A stretch of 64,000 nt of DNA, from assembly GCF_002746455.1 (NCBI RefSeq), contig NZ_NWUW01000004.1, positions 280,556-344,555 on the forward strand, written 5' to 3'. Position numbers and translations under genes: made by a program. Each line of letters begins with the position of its first letter. Within the stretch, counting starts at the first letter, position 1. Shown here piece after piece: positions 53,183-63,104 of this stretch. This DNA is from Bacillus fungorum. GTDB taxonomy: Bacteria > Bacillota > Bacilli > Bacillales > Bacillaceae_G. The notes beneath the pieces were generated by a model, which worked only from the letters and a program-made list of their open reading frames with translations, was not told the DNA's origin and made no database searches.

Positions 53183-54274
53183 ATGAGAGGATTAAAGATT
53201 ATTGGGAGTATAGTAGGAATTATTATAGTAGGTTATATAGCTTTCTTTTTAGTTAAGGAATATGTCAATTCAAAAGAAGATTCTAATTATGTGCTAAATT
53301 ACATAAAAGAACATGGGGATGATAAAACAGCTTCTTTAATTGTTAAAAGAAATGGTGAAACATTAACATCAATAAATGAAAATGAGAAACTACCACTGGC
53401 AAGTATGTCGAAAATCGTTATAGCAATTGAATATGCTAAGCAAGTAGCTGAAGGGAAAATAAGAAAAGACGAGCAAATTTCATTAAAAGAATTAGAAAGA
53501 TACTATGTGAAAAACACTGATGGCCGCGCACACCCTGCATGGCTAGATGATGTAAAAGCTAAAAAGTTAGTGAAGGGTGGGCAAACTTCTTTAGAAGAAG
53601 TAGTGAAAGGAATGATCCATTATAGTTCGAATGCGAATGCATCATATTTATTGGATAAGCTTGGAACGGCACGGGTGAATGAAAGTTTGAAAGAGTTAGG
53701 CTTAAATAGTCACGATGAATTTTATCCAGTGTATACAGGGGCATTATATATGAGGGGCTATGCTGAAAAAGAACTGCATATTCCTCAAAATAAAGCATTG
53801 GACAAGCTACGTAATATGTCTAATGATGAATATATTAAACATGTATGGCAAATACATGAATGGATGAAAGACGAGAAAGAATGGACAAAACGGGGGATAT
53901 CGTTAAAAGCCGATATGGACTTCCAACGTATTTGGTCAGATCGGTTCGTAGGTGCAAATGCGAAGGATTACATGAGTTTAATGGAAAAGATAAATAGCAG
54001 AAATTATTTTACGCCACAAATCCAAGGTGAGATTGAGAATATATTTAAAGGAACCGTAGGAGAGGGTATGTTCGAATTTGCTGGACAGAAAGGTGGTTCT
54101 ACGGCATTTGTATTAACAAATAGTTTCTATGGTACTGATAAAAAAGGGAATAAGATTGAGATTTTCTTTATGATGAACAATTTGAGTGAAAAAGTATTTG
54201 AAAAACTTCTAAGTAATATGGATTACTTTATTCGAGATATTGTTATAAGCGAGGAATTCAGAAGTGAATTATAG
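53183..54274 (+). CDS. Membrane-anchored serine hydrolase of the class A beta-lactamase fold
   Basis: The 363-residue product has an N-terminal membrane anchor (about 4-24) and a beta-lactamase-like domain. The SxxK motif is SMSK (S74, K77), the SxN motif SSN at 148-150, and the KTG equivalent QKGGST near 312. The Glu 166 environment of true class A enzymes is not obvious, so a peptidase or esterase role is as likely as penicillin hydrolysis. Confidence 0.75.
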   Translation: MRGLKIIGSIVGIIIVGYIAFFLVKEYVNSKEDSNYVLNYIKEHGDDKTASLIVKRNGETLTSINENEKLPLASMSKIVIAIEYAKQVAEGKIRKDEQISLKELERYYVKNTDGRAHPAWLDDVKAKKLVKGGQTSLEEVVKGMIHYSSNANASYLLDKLGTARVNESLKELGLNSHDEFYPVYTGALYMRGYAEKELHIPQNKALDKLRNMSNDEYIKHVWQIHEWMKDEKEWTKRGISLKADMDFQRIWSDRFVGANAKDYMSLMEKINSRNYFTPQIQGEIENIFKGTVGEGMFEFAGQKGGSTAFVLTNSFYGTDKKGNKIEIFFMMNNLSEKVFEKLLSNMDYFIRDIVISEEFRSEL

Positions 54275-54324
54275 TGAAATAATTTTATTATGTAAACAAG
54301 ATGTTATTAAAGGTAGGTGTTGAG

Positions 54325-54966
54325 ATGAGGTTGAATGAGTATATGCTTGAAAAGTTTCCAAATTTAGAACTTAGACCACCTCTATTTTATAATTGGGCTA
54401 TTAGTATTCGTTTTGGATTAGGTGTGGACTATGATTGCAATAATATTTATGAAAATTGTTCATATTTAGAAGGCGTTTATAACAGAGCGATTACTTTATT
54501 TCAGTTTTTACATTCAACAGAAGATAATATTTATATTGTAGTGGATGTAAATGACTATGCAGACGGTGAAACTTTCAAACACAAATTGAATATCTTTTCT
54601 AAGTATGTGAAAGAGAAGTCCGATTTATTTAAGTTACAGAAAAATACAATCCCTTATGTTTTTCCAGAAGATGATGAAGATGGATTGTATAAAACACATA
54701 GATTTACTTTGAAATGTAAAGTTTCTGACTTGAAATACATTCCTATGTTAAAAGCAATTTGTAATCAAGATATGGGAATCAAACCGAGTATTTTTCATAG
54801 GGTGTATTTCATAAATGTTAACAAGAATACTATATTTCACATTTATGATGATAGAGGTTGTGATGTATTAGCTACCTCTCCTAATACAATTAGGGATATT
54901 TATCATACATATAATGATTGGATATTAGATTATGATAGAAATAAAATTGATAAAGTATTTAATTGA
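54325..54966 (+). CDS. DUF3885-like protein
   Basis: The 213-residue product begins MRLNEYMLEKFPNLELRPPL and has FYNWAISIRFGLG, then a GCDVLATS segment near the end, resembling DUF3885 proteins. These are frequent in Bacillus and have no known function; some stand near toxin-immunity loci. ATG 54325 follows GGTAGGTG. Confidence 0.68.
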   Translation: MRLNEYMLEKFPNLELRPPLFYNWAISIRFGLGVDYDCNNIYENCSYLEGVYNRAITLFQFLHSTEDNIYIVVDVNDYADGETFKHKLNIFSKYVKEKSDLFKLQKNTIPYVFPEDDEDGLYKTHRFTLKCKVSDLKYIPMLKAICNQDMGIKPSIFHRVYFINVNKNTIFHIYDDRGCDVLATSPNTIRDIYHTYNDWILDYDRNKIDKVFN

Positions 54967-54984
54967 ATGTAGTCTATTTTAAAT

Positions 54985-55018
54985 GAGGGAAATACCATAT
55001 GAGGTGTTTCCCTTTTAT
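54985..55018 (+). terminator. Terminator after the DUF3885-like gene
   Basis: GGGAAATACC (54987-54996) pairs with GGTGTTTCCC (55003-55012), followed by TTTTATT. Confidence 0.75.
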
Positions 55019-55124
55019 TAGTATGAAAATCAATATTCAAATTTGACAGCACTTATTATAAAGGTAAAGGGATTTCATGGTAATGTATTGAATTTGGATA
55101 GAAATAAAAAAGGGAGATGAATAA

Positions 55125-55700
55125 ATGACAACAATATATTTCGTTCGCCATGCCCATTCTACCTATACAAAAGAAGAACGGGAGCGTCCTTTATCTGAAA
55201 AAGGACACTTGGATGCAGAGAATGTAACAAGCTTATTAAAAGATAAACATATTGATGTAGTGATTTCTAGCCCGTACAAAAGAGCAGTTCAAACTGTACA
55301 AGGAATTGCGAATACATATCATGTATCAATAGAAATAGAAGAAGATTTACGAGAAAGGTTATTAAGTTCAGAGCCAGTAGCAGATTTTAATGATGCCATT
55401 GAGAATGTGTGGGAAGATTGGAGTTTTGCATACGAAGGCGGAGAATCAAATGATGTAGCACAAAGACGCGCTGTAATATGTATGCAAAGTATATTTAAAA
55501 AATATAAAGGTAAGAATATTGTAATAGGTACTCATGGGAATATTATGGTATTATTAATGAATTATTTCGACTCGAAATATGATTTTCAGTTTTGGAAAAC
55601 CCCTCATATGCCTGACGTGTATAAATTAACTTTTGATAATAATGGTTTCATTTCTGCAGAAAGAATACAGTCTGCAGATTATCAGATAAATAATTTGTAA
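55125..55700 (+). CDS. Histidine phosphatase-family protein
   Basis: The 191-residue product is a phosphoglycerate-mutase-like phosphatase: catalytic RHAHS (His 9), SSPYKRAVQTVQG, and the second His in GTHGNIM. Substrate unknown. GGGAGATG provides the ribosome site. Confidence 0.86.
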   Translation: MTTIYFVRHAHSTYTKEERERPLSEKGHLDAENVTSLLKDKHIDVVISSPYKRAVQTVQGIANTYHVSIEIEEDLRERLLSSEPVADFNDAIENVWEDWSFAYEGGESNDVAQRRAVICMQSIFKKYKGKNIVIGTHGNIMVLLMNYFDSKYDFQFWKTPHMPDVYKLTFDNNGFISAERIQSADYQINNL

Positions 55701-55789
55701 AAGTTTATCAAAAAAAGAGGAAAGAGAGATGTTATTGTAGAAGTATGACTTTGTAACATAAAAAATATATGTTAAAGGAGGCTGTTTAC

Positions 55790-56161
55790 ATGTTTGAGAA
55801 AGAGAAAGAAGGGCTTATTGAAGTTCACAACGTATATGAAATTGCACCAGCAGATGGAACAATTATTGGTATGGCAACGGAAGAAGAAATGGAAATTGCT
55901 GCTGAACTAGAGCTGCAGTACTATGCCCATTCTCGTTTGTTAGAAGCAAATATTCAGTTAGACGGTTCCTCCTACAAAGAGTTACTTCAGGAGTTTCAGG
56001 AGTACGAAAGAAAATCAATGAGCTTTTGGCGAGCAATACATAAGCGTTTAGCTGTGCCATGGGCATGGGTATTACGTATTGACGTTGCGAATGGTCCTAT
56101 ATATGTAAGTAATGGGAATTCGTATTACGAAGAAATCGATGATGAAGAAGATTATGAATAG
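55790..56161 (+). CDS. Uncharacterised acidic 123-residue protein
   Basis: AAGGAGG fits ATG 55790. The protein is acidic, probably helical in the middle (ELLQEFQEYERKSMSFWRAI) and ends in an Asp/Glu-rich tail. No family is recognised; a terminator follows. Confidence 0.6.
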   Translation: MFEKEKEGLIEVHNVYEIAPADGTIIGMATEEEMEIAAELELQYYAHSRLLEANIQLDGSSYKELLQEFQEYERKSMSFWRAIHKRLAVPWAWVLRIDVANGPIYVSNGNSYYEEIDDEEDYE

Positions 56162-56167
56162 ATAAGT

Positions 56168-56198
56168 AAGGAAGCAGCTTTAGTTGCTTCCTTTTTTT
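56168..56198 (+). terminator. Terminator
   Basis: AAGGAAGCA pairs with TGCTTCCTT, followed by seven Ts. The convergent DUF3147 gene ends just beyond. Confidence 0.85.
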
Positions 56199-56204
56199 AT
56201 GCCC

Positions 56205-56534
56205 CTAAGCTTGAAATAATTTTTGACAAGCAAAAACAATGCACCAAACACCTATACCGAATAGGACAGATGTACTAAGTGAAAATGAGTTTTTTAAACC
56301 CATATAGACGATAAATAATAATAGTGCGGATGCAGGAAATCCATATAATACGCCTATAGCAAATTGACTTAATTCTTGCTTGTTCCCGCCTTCGAAAGAA
56401 ATCCAAAATAGGCTCAGTAAACTTACGAGAGGAAGGGCAGCAATAAACCCACCTATCGTACTATAATGTTTAGCGACTTCAGTAATAACACCGATAATAA
56501 GTGCGGAAACGATTACTTTAACGAGGAAATGCAT
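56205..56534 (-). CDS. DUF3147-family membrane protein
   Basis: The 109-residue product has about four membrane helices with ALPLVSLLSLFWIS, as in DUF3147 proteins. Function unknown. It overlaps the MarR gene by 17 bases and is probably its co-transcribed target. Confidence 0.75.
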   Translation of the reverse strand: MHFLVKVIVSALIIGVITEVAKHYSTIGGFIAALPLVSLLSLFWISFEGGNKQELSQFAIGVLYGFPASALLLFIVYMGLKNSFSLSTSVLFGIGVWCIVFACQKLFQA

Positions 56535-56928
56535 ATTTTGCCTCCTTCGCTAATAACGAAAAAGCTTTTTCGATTAATTGTTGTTCCTCTTTTGATAACT
56601 GTGATTCTAATATTTTTATCTTTTCTTTATCTAGTAAAGTATGCTTTTCTAATACTTCAATGCCTTCTTTCGTTAATGTAAGGTTCACAACTCTTTCATC
56701 TTGTTTGTTTCTTTCTTTCATGATAAATCCTTTTTGAATAAGGCGCTTTACGTGTTCAGACGCTGTGTTATGAGAGAGGCTAAGTTCAGCAGCGACTTTT
56801 CCAATTGTTATATCTTTCTCACGAGAAACGATTTGTAAAATACGAATGGCTTGGTGAGAAAGGTTGTCTTCATATTCATATCGTAAGTGATAATAAATGC
56901 TCTCCCAATGCTGATTGATGTCTTTCAT
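56518..56928 (-). CDS. MarR-family transcriptional regulator
   Basis: The 136-residue product has a winged helix-turn-helix: ITIGKVAAELSLSHNTASEH as recognition region and a wing with RNKQDERVVNLTLTKEGIEV. It likely regulates the overlapping DUF3147 gene. Confidence 0.86.
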   Translation of the reverse strand: MKDINQHWESIYYHLRYEYEDNLSHQAIRILQIVSREKDITIGKVAAELSLSHNTASEHVKRLIQKGFIMKERNKQDERVVNLTLTKEGIEVLEKHTLLDKEKIKILESQLSKEEQQLIEKAFSLLAKEAKYAFPR

Positions 56929-57095
56929 AATGATAAATCCTCCTACTTTTTATATCGTATAATAAGATATATTCGTTAATATAGAAATAAAATCCTTTTA
57001 TCTGGATAAAAAATGTTGAAAAAGTTTATTTTTATTGAAATATAAGGTAATCTATGTGTAAAGGTATACATTTAGCAAGAGAGAGGATGATAGCT

Positions 57096-57884
57096 GTGAA
57101 TACATTCAAATGGATGAGTCATGAACAGATGTATGTAGATGAAATACATGTTGAAAAATGTGGTCCTCTTTCAGTCGGCGTATATGGGGGAAATCAAGAG
57201 AGTGATGCATATGAACGAGGAGATGCAGTACTTGCTTGGTGGGATCCTGAATTACAATTTGAATTTGTTATGATTTTTGATACACACCACAAAACAAAAA
57301 ATATAGATTATATAATAGAAGCAATTTCAGAAAGAAAAGAGAAACTAAAAGAGTTATTTTCTTACCCGATACATTTAGCTTTTCATCATACACATATGTA
57401 CTTATTAGCGTTATTTACAGATGAGTTGTTTATTGAAAAATGTGATCAAGATGATGAGGAACTTGCATGTTTAATTTGTTTGCGAAAAGGTGAATTTTTA
57501 TATTGGCTATCAGTTGGTAATTGTTTCGCTTATTTATTCCATTCTGAAAAAACGAAGAATGGAAAAGGACGATTAAATAAACGGAAGAATTACGAATATA
57601 TCGGTAGGAAAAATATTTTTGCAGCAAATACCCCTTGTTTTACGTCAGGTGTAAGGGGGTTAGAAAAAGGGATGAATCACATTGTAATGGCAACGGATGG
57701 TATTTTAGAATGTGATAAACGAAGGTTTGATGATGATCAATCTTTAGTAGAAATATTGCACGACGGAAATAGCCTGCAGATTGAACCAGTATTAACAAAT
57801 GTACTGCAGTGGAAGGGGAGAGATTGTGCCACGATTATTGGATGGTCCATTGATACTGAAAATAAACAATGTGCTAATTCATAA
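57096..57884 (+). CDS. PP2C-like phosphatase-fold protein
   Basis: The 262-residue product has the broad outline of a PP2C protein (VGVYGGNQESDAYERGDAVL, then WLSVGNCFAYLF, HIVMATDGILE and RDCATIIGWSID). The acidic metal ligands are partly altered (no clear DGxGG), so activity is uncertain. The frame starts upstream, but the GAGAGG site best fits GTG 57096. Confidence 0.68.
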   Translation: MNTFKWMSHEQMYVDEIHVEKCGPLSVGVYGGNQESDAYERGDAVLAWWDPELQFEFVMIFDTHHKTKNIDYIIEAISERKEKLKELFSYPIHLAFHHTHMYLLALFTDELFIEKCDQDDEELACLICLRKGEFLYWLSVGNCFAYLFHSEKTKNGKGRLNKRKNYEYIGRKNIFAANTPCFTSGVRGLEKGMNHIVMATDGILECDKRRFDDDQSLVEILHDGNSLQIEPVLTNVLQWKGRDCATIIGWSIDTENKQCANS

Positions 57885-57922
57885 AAAAGGAGTTCAAGGT
57901 TTTTATCCTTGAACTCCTTTTT
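57884..57922. terminator. Bidirectional terminator
   Basis: AAAAAGGAGTTCAAGG pairs with CCTTGAACTCCTTTTT around TTTTTAT. It lies between the convergent PP2C-like gene and asnB. Confidence 0.88.
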
Positions 57923-57923
57923 G

Positions 57924-59747
57924 TTAAGCAATATGGATGTGATACGTTTTTAACCACTCATTTACTTGAAGCGTGTATTCCATAGCACTTTTTGCTTCAA
58001 AATTGTTAATTTCTTTATTACTTTGATCGGCAATGGCAAGTAATGTGGAATGATTAATAAGTGAGAAAATAGGATTGTTTTTATTACTGCACATGTCGAG
58101 TGATAAATGACGGATTGTTTGTAAATAATGTGGGTCTTGTGAAGTTGGATAAGCACTTTTTCTTCTATTGCGTACATCGTCAGGTAAAGCAGCTTTCAGT
58201 GCTCTACGTAAAATGCCTTTTTCAATATTATCAATGCTTTTTATGTTGAAAGGAACGTTCCATAAATATTCAACTAATCTATAATCGCAAAACGGTACAC
58301 GAACTTCAAATCCTACAGCCATACTCATACGGTCTTTACGGTCAAGTAAGAACGGAAGAAATCTCGTTAAAAATAAATAAAACATTTGACGTTGTTTTGC
58401 TTCTTTTTTATTTTCACCTTCAAGAGTAGGTACTTCAAGTATCGCTTCTTGGAATCGTGTATCAATATAATCTTCTAAGTTACATTGGTTATTTACTTCA
58501 TTTAATAGAAGAGGAGATGTATTTTTCCAATTTGTTAGCCAAGGAAATTTATCTACATATAGTAATTCTTCTTGATGAAACCATGGGTATCCACCGAATA
58601 CTTCATCAGCAGATTCTCCGGATAAAGCTACGGTTGCATCTTTTTTCATTTCGCAAAATAGTAAATATAGTGAAGTTTCCATTTCGCCAGCACTCGGTAA
58701 ATCTTTTGCACGGAGGGGAACGAATAAGTGATTTGCTAATTCTTCAGCATTCACAATAATATCATGATGTGATGTTCCTACATGTTCAGAAACGCGTTTT
58801 ACCCAAGGAGCGTCTAAACCAGTGCGAGCAAATGTCAGTTCGAAATCTTTTGCGCTATTTACAAAGTCAATGGAATACGTATGAAGTATTTTATGTTCTG
58901 CAGCAAATTCTTTCCCCGCTAGTGCAGTAATACCACTAGAATCTAATCCACCCGATAACATACAAACGAGAGGGACATCGGCAATTAATTGTCTTTTTAC
59001 TGTATCTTGTAAAATAGATAAAATATGCGAGGATGTTTCATCTATAGAATCTGTATGAATCTTACTTTCTAAGTTCCAATACTTCGTAACTACTTTATTG
59101 CCACGTGTAAACGTTATAGAATGTCCAGCACGCACTTCTTGAATATGTTTAAAGACGCCACATCCTGGAGTTCGAAATAAGCCTAATCCAAATATTTCAT
59201 TTATGCCGTCCATATCAATTTCAGCAGGAACAGATGGATGAGCTAATAATGCTTTTATTTCAGATCCGAAAATAATACTGTTATTTCTTTCTGTATAAAA
59301 GAGTGGCTTTACGCCTAAATGATCACGTGCTAAAAACAACTGTTGCTTCTGATCATCCCATATTGCAAAGGCAAAAATCCCATTTAAATGTTGTACACAG
59401 TCTTCTTTCCATTCTAAATATGCATGTAGTAATACTTCTGTATCTGAATGCGTTTCAAATGCATGACCACATTTTTGAAGTTGCTCTCTAAGCTCGCGGA
59501 AATTATAAATTTCTCCATTATAAGTAAGAGCATACGTATAATCACCAGCACGAAATGCCTTCGGCTGCGTCCCGCCTTCTGGATCAATAACAATTAAACG
59601 CCGGTGTGCAAAGGCCGCACGAGGTGAAAACCAAAAACCTTCAGCATCAGGCCCACGATGCTGAATACTATTTGCCATCTTTTCTAAAATAACATGTTGA
59701 TTTGAAAGGTTTTCCTTCCAATCTACCCAACCTGTAATTCCACACAT
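57924..59747 (-). CDS. asnB: AsnB, glutamine-hydrolysing asparagine synthetase
   Basis: The 607-residue product has an N-terminal class II glutaminase domain with catalytic Cys 2 (MCGITGWVDW), RRLIVIDPEGGTQP and YNGEIYNF, and a C-terminal synthetase domain with the PP-loop LSGGLDSSGI (~258-267) and SGESADEVFGGYPW. It makes asparagine from aspartate and glutamine with ATP. A Met two codons upstream (59753) is possible, but the free N-terminal Cys requires ATG 59747. Extra asnB-like copies in Bacillus can also act on other carboxylates. Confidence 0.92.
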   Translation of the reverse strand: MCGITGWVDWKENLSNQHVILEKMANSIQHRGPDAEGFWFSPRAAFAHRRLIVIDPEGGTQPKAFRAGDYTYALTYNGEIYNFRELREQLQKCGHAFETHSDTEVLLHAYLEWKEDCVQHLNGIFAFAIWDDQKQQLFLARDHLGVKPLFYTERNNSIIFGSEIKALLAHPSVPAEIDMDGINEIFGLGLFRTPGCGVFKHIQEVRAGHSITFTRGNKVVTKYWNLESKIHTDSIDETSSHILSILQDTVKRQLIADVPLVCMLSGGLDSSGITALAGKEFAAEHKILHTYSIDFVNSAKDFELTFARTGLDAPWVKRVSEHVGTSHHDIIVNAEELANHLFVPLRAKDLPSAGEMETSLYLLFCEMKKDATVALSGESADEVFGGYPWFHQEELLYVDKFPWLTNWKNTSPLLLNEVNNQCNLEDYIDTRFQEAILEVPTLEGENKKEAKQRQMFYLFLTRFLPFLLDRKDRMSMAVGFEVRVPFCDYRLVEYLWNVPFNIKSIDNIEKGILRRALKAALPDDVRNRRKSAYPTSQDPHYLQTIRHLSLDMCSNKNNPIFSLINHSTLLAIADQSNKEINNFEAKSAMEYTLQVNEWLKTYHIHIA

Positions 59748-59787
59748 ACACATCTCATCTCCTAATTTAAAATAGTAGATTAATGAA

Positions 59788-59942
59788 ATAAAGTGAAACT
59801 TTAATCAGTGGGATTTTTTTTCATCCCTCACTGATTATTAGTTGAACCAATCGGGCTTTTACGGGCAGTTATCTCCCGCCTAACTTCCTCGCATTCGCAC
59901 AATTTTGAGGTGGGATTTACTGCCCGTTAATACGGGGTAAAA
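59788..59942 (-). repeat. bcr1-type intergenic repeat, copy 3
   Basis: On the minus strand this ~155-base element reads CCCCGTATTAACGGGCAGTA at its start and ends AAAGTTTCACTTTAT, as in copies 1 and 2. It lies between asnB and the sigma factor gene. The rest of the gap to 60158 has one 8-bp inverted repeat (GTACACTA 59944-59951, TAGTGTAC 59974-59981) and otherwise nothing I recognise. Confidence 0.9.
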
Positions 59943-60158
59943 TGTACACTAAGTTAAAGAATGACTATATAAATAGTGTACTACATGAATCAAATTGCAG
60001 ACTTGAGAAAATTTTCTTTGAATGCATAGTTATGTGAGACAATAGCTAAGGGAAAGTATTCCATTACATACAAAAAATAAAAAAGATGAGAGAAAAAATT
60101 TTGTAAGACGTTATATAGGGTGTAAAAGCTTTTACAAAAAAATAAGGGGAATCGCTAC

Positions 60159-60725
60159 ATGAAATCAAATGAGAAAAATTTTATAAAAAGATTACAGCGG
60201 CAAAAAGAAGATGCGCTAGAATTTGTTGTCGATACATACTTACCACTCATAAAGGGAATCACGCACAAAATACTTCTCCCGGTTCAAAATGATGGACTCA
60301 TAGAGGAATGTGTAAATGATATTTTCCTATCCATTTGGAATCACGCAAATAAGTTTCATGGAGAGCCGAGTGATTTTAAAAAATGGATTGCAGCGATTGC
60401 GAAGTTTAAAGCAATTGATTATTACCGGAAAGCGACTAAAAAAGTAGAAATTATTTCGGATGAGTTTCATATCAGTACGGAAAAGTCAGCGGAAGACGAA
60501 TTAATTGTTATGGAAGATAGAGAAGAATTATTGATGCTTATTAATCAATTAGAGCCGCTAGATCAAAAGGTGTTCATTATGAAATATTTACTTGGTATGA
60601 AGACTGAGGAAATAGGTGACAAGTTAGGATTAACTAGGGCAGCGATCGATAATCGTGTATACCGGGGAAAAAAGAAACTACAACAAAATGCTACGAATAT
60701 TAGTTTTGGAGGTAGTGCAATATGA
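60159..60725 (+). CDS. ECF-type RNA polymerase sigma factor
   Basis: The 188-residue product has sigma region 2 (~10-85; DTYLPLIKGITHK, ECVNDIFLSIWNHA, AAIAKFKAIDYYRKA) and region 4 (~120-175; LEPLDQKVFIMKYLLGMKTE, EIGDKLGLTRAAIDNRVYRG). It overlaps the next gene by four bases. The gene after it encodes a one-pass membrane protein, its probable anti-sigma factor. The recognised promoter is unknown. Confidence 0.9.
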   Translation: MKSNEKNFIKRLQRQKEDALEFVVDTYLPLIKGITHKILLPVQNDGLIEECVNDIFLSIWNHANKFHGEPSDFKKWIAAIAKFKAIDYYRKATKKVEIISDEFHISTEKSAEDELIVMEDREELLMLINQLEPLDQKVFIMKYLLGMKTEEIGDKLGLTRAAIDNRVYRGKKKLQQNATNISFGGSAI

Positions 60726-61867
60726 AAGACATTTATGAATTATTAAATGATATTGATATAGATGAAAAAGAAGTAGAAGAAATTGAGGCTTCTGAAATTG
60801 AAAAAGAAAAAGTGAAGCGTAATGTAAAACAATCAATACGTACGAAGAAAAAGATGAAAACTTGGAAGAAGGGTGTTGCTGTTGCATCTATTTTAGTAGG
60901 ATTATCAGTTGCAACGCTTGGTATCGGTTTTCCTACATATGCCGGGGGATTGCCAATTGTAGGTGACATATTCCGATTTTTAGATAATGGTAGAACAGGG
61001 TTATATGAAAACTCTAAAGCTGACGCAGGGAAGATAATGGAACCTCATTATAATTATAAACAATACGCTACAGTACTAAATATGACAAAAGAAAGCAAGG
61101 GAATTAAGATAACGATTAATGATGCGATTTTTGATGGGAAGACAGTATCAATAAACTATTCTATAGAAAGTAACAGAGATCTAGGCGAAAATCCAAGTAC
61201 GTTGGATTTTTTAACTATTAAAGGAGCAGGTGCCCAATCAGGCAGCAATAAAATTACTAAAGTCGCAGATAGAAAATATACAGGTTTAATAAAAACAAGT
61301 AGCGATCTAGTTGGTAGTAAAGAAACTATAGTGAATGTTGAATGGAGTGTACAAAGTATAGCTATTTTAGAAACTGAAGAAGAGATAAAAGGGGATTGGA
61401 ATTTTAATATTAATCTAAAAGGAATAGAAAATAAAGAGCAATTGATTGGAGGTAGTACAGAAAAAGATGGTGTCAAAGTAAATATGGAGAGAATGGAAAT
61501 AACACCAATTTCGTTTATTCTATACTACAACCAAGAAGTATCTCAAGAGATAAGGGATGTATGGGATGGAGGGGATGTCGATTTAGAAGTGAGAGATGAT
61601 TTAGGTAATCAGTATTATGGAGAAGGAAATGGAGGTTCAGGTGAAGATTCTTATAATTTTAATTGGAGTAAAACATTCCAACAACTTAATGAGAATGCGA
61701 CTAAGTTAATAATAACACCTCACGTTAATTTAAGAATTCACACTCCTGAAAATTATGGATCGGTAACAATAGTTGAAGGACAAGTAAAGGAGCGTTTTGT
61801 ACCTCGAAGACTGGGAGGCAATAAGGATATGGTGTTAGATACTATTGTAATCGACTTAAAGAAATAA
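60722..61867 (+). CDS. DUF4179 membrane protein, probable anti-sigma factor
   Basis: The 381-residue product has an acidic cytoplasmic N-terminus (1-45), one membrane helix (about 50-75) and an extracytoplasmic beta-rich domain. The TYAGGLPIVGDIFRFL segment just outside the membrane is typical of DUF4179 proteins, which are paired with ECF sigma factors in Bacillus. It likely holds the sigma factor until a surface signal arrives. Confidence 0.82.
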   Translation: MKDIYELLNDIDIDEKEVEEIEASEIEKEKVKRNVKQSIRTKKKMKTWKKGVAVASILVGLSVATLGIGFPTYAGGLPIVGDIFRFLDNGRTGLYENSKADAGKIMEPHYNYKQYATVLNMTKESKGIKITINDAIFDGKTVSINYSIESNRDLGENPSTLDFLTIKGAGAQSGSNKITKVADRKYTGLIKTSSDLVGSKETIVNVEWSVQSIAILETEEEIKGDWNFNINLKGIENKEQLIGGSTEKDGVKVNMERMEITPISFILYYNQEVSQEIRDVWDGGDVDLEVRDDLGNQYYGEGNGGSGEDSYNFNWSKTFQQLNENATKLIITPHVNLRIHTPENYGSVTIVEGQVKERFVPRRLGGNKDMVLDTIVIDLKK

Positions 61868-61904
61868 AAAACGACTGCCTAAAACAATTAGGCAGTCGTT
61901 TTTT
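61866..61904. terminator. Bidirectional terminator
   Basis: AAAAACGACTGCCTAA pairs with TTAGGCAGTCGTTTTT around a 5-base loop, between the convergent DUF4179 and Asp-box genes. Confidence 0.88.
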
Positions 61905-61906
61905 CG

Positions 61907-62980
61907 TTAAGAACTAGTAACGAGTAACGCATGCGGATGCTGCGTTTTATACTCATCTTTCCACGGAATGTTTAGTTGTTCCCACGATTCGCCGCTGTCA
62001 TTGGATTGAAACACACCGTTATTATTTAAAGTGTAAAATGTATGTGGTTCGGCTTCGTTTGTCGCAAACATCGAAATGACTGTACCGATTGCTGATGGTA
62101 GTCCTTGCTGCACTTGCTGGAAAGGAGTATCTTTCGTTTTACGATAAATATAAGATTCATAAGGAATACGGTGATGAGCGAGATCAGCACTCGGTGCAGC
62201 AGAAACGAGAATCGTATCGCAATCAGCTGGATCAATAGCCATGCTGTATAAATAATGATGCTCAAGTCCTTCACTACATGAAATCCAGCTGTTTCCACTG
62301 TTATAACTTTCAAGATATGCGCGATCAGGTCCGCCCATAAATCCGTCACCACATGATGCATAAAGGCGATCTGGTGCTTCAGGGTGCATGAGTAATTGAT
62401 GAGCGTCGATAGGAGCACCGAATTTTTTATCAATCCATGTATGCCCTTTATCGTTACTTTGAATAACAGCACCAGCCTCGATTGAAACATGAATTGTATT
62501 TGGATTGTTTGGATCCACTGTAATCCAGCGTACGTGATGGGTAAAAGGTCTAGGCGGGAAAGCCCACGTATAAGAAGATAATAATGATTTCATATTTTTA
62601 AGTTCCGTCCACGTTTCACCACCGTTTTCTGAACGGAATAAAGCGCTCGGTTCAGTCCCTACATAAACGACTCCATATCCGTTAACTTGTTCATTAGGGC
62701 TTATCGCAATGGAAGTAATCGAAGAATGTAAAATACCATCTTCTTTTGGAAAATCAAAGTAACGATAAGAATCTCCAATCGGTCTCCATGAATCTCCGCT
62801 ATCGTCACTTAACCAGAGACCTCTTCCAAATGTGCCGCAATATACACGATTCTTTTGAAATGGATCAACAGCGATACAGGTAGGTTGCATATTTTGTAAG
62901 TGATACGCTGTTTCGTAGTTACCATATTGTTCTTTCACTACAACAAGTTCACGCTCCATACAGAGAAATAAACGTTTCAT
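61907..62980 (-). CDS. Asp-box (BNR) repeat beta-propeller protein
   Basis: The 357-residue product has at least five Asp boxes of the form S-x-D-x-G-x-T/S-W (SDDSGDSW, SENGGETW, SNDKGHTW, SYNSGNSW, SNDSGESW), which mark a sialidase-like beta-propeller. There is no signal peptide and no sialidase catalytic triad is obvious, so its role is open. AAGGAGG fits ATG 62980; the longer frame begins at 63019. Confidence 0.82.
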   Translation of the reverse strand: MKRLFLCMERELVVVKEQYGNYETAYHLQNMQPTCIAVDPFQKNRVYCGTFGRGLWLSDDSGDSWRPIGDSYRYFDFPKEDGILHSSITSIAISPNEQVNGYGVVYVGTEPSALFRSENGGETWTELKNMKSLLSSYTWAFPPRPFTHHVRWITVDPNNPNTIHVSIEAGAVIQSNDKGHTWIDKKFGAPIDAHQLLMHPEAPDRLYASCGDGFMGGPDRAYLESYNSGNSWISCSEGLEHHYLYSMAIDPADCDTILVSAAPSADLAHHRIPYESYIYRKTKDTPFQQVQQGLPSAIGTVISMFATNEAEPHTFYTLNNNGVFQSNDSGESWEQLNIPWKDEYKTQHPHALLVTSS

Positions 62981-63104
62981 TTTCATAACCTCCTTAAAAA
63001 TTCTTTCATTAGTAAACAATATGAAGCTGAAAAAGAAGTAGTCTTATTTTTTGTTGAGAAAAAGGACTTGTTTGAAAAGTAGCGAAGTGTGTATACAGAG
63101 GAAG

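Noticed and set aside
62026..62490. 154-codon minus-strand open frame inside the Asp-box gene
   Set aside because: It lies in another frame of the same strand as a gene with five clear Asp boxes and has no family features.
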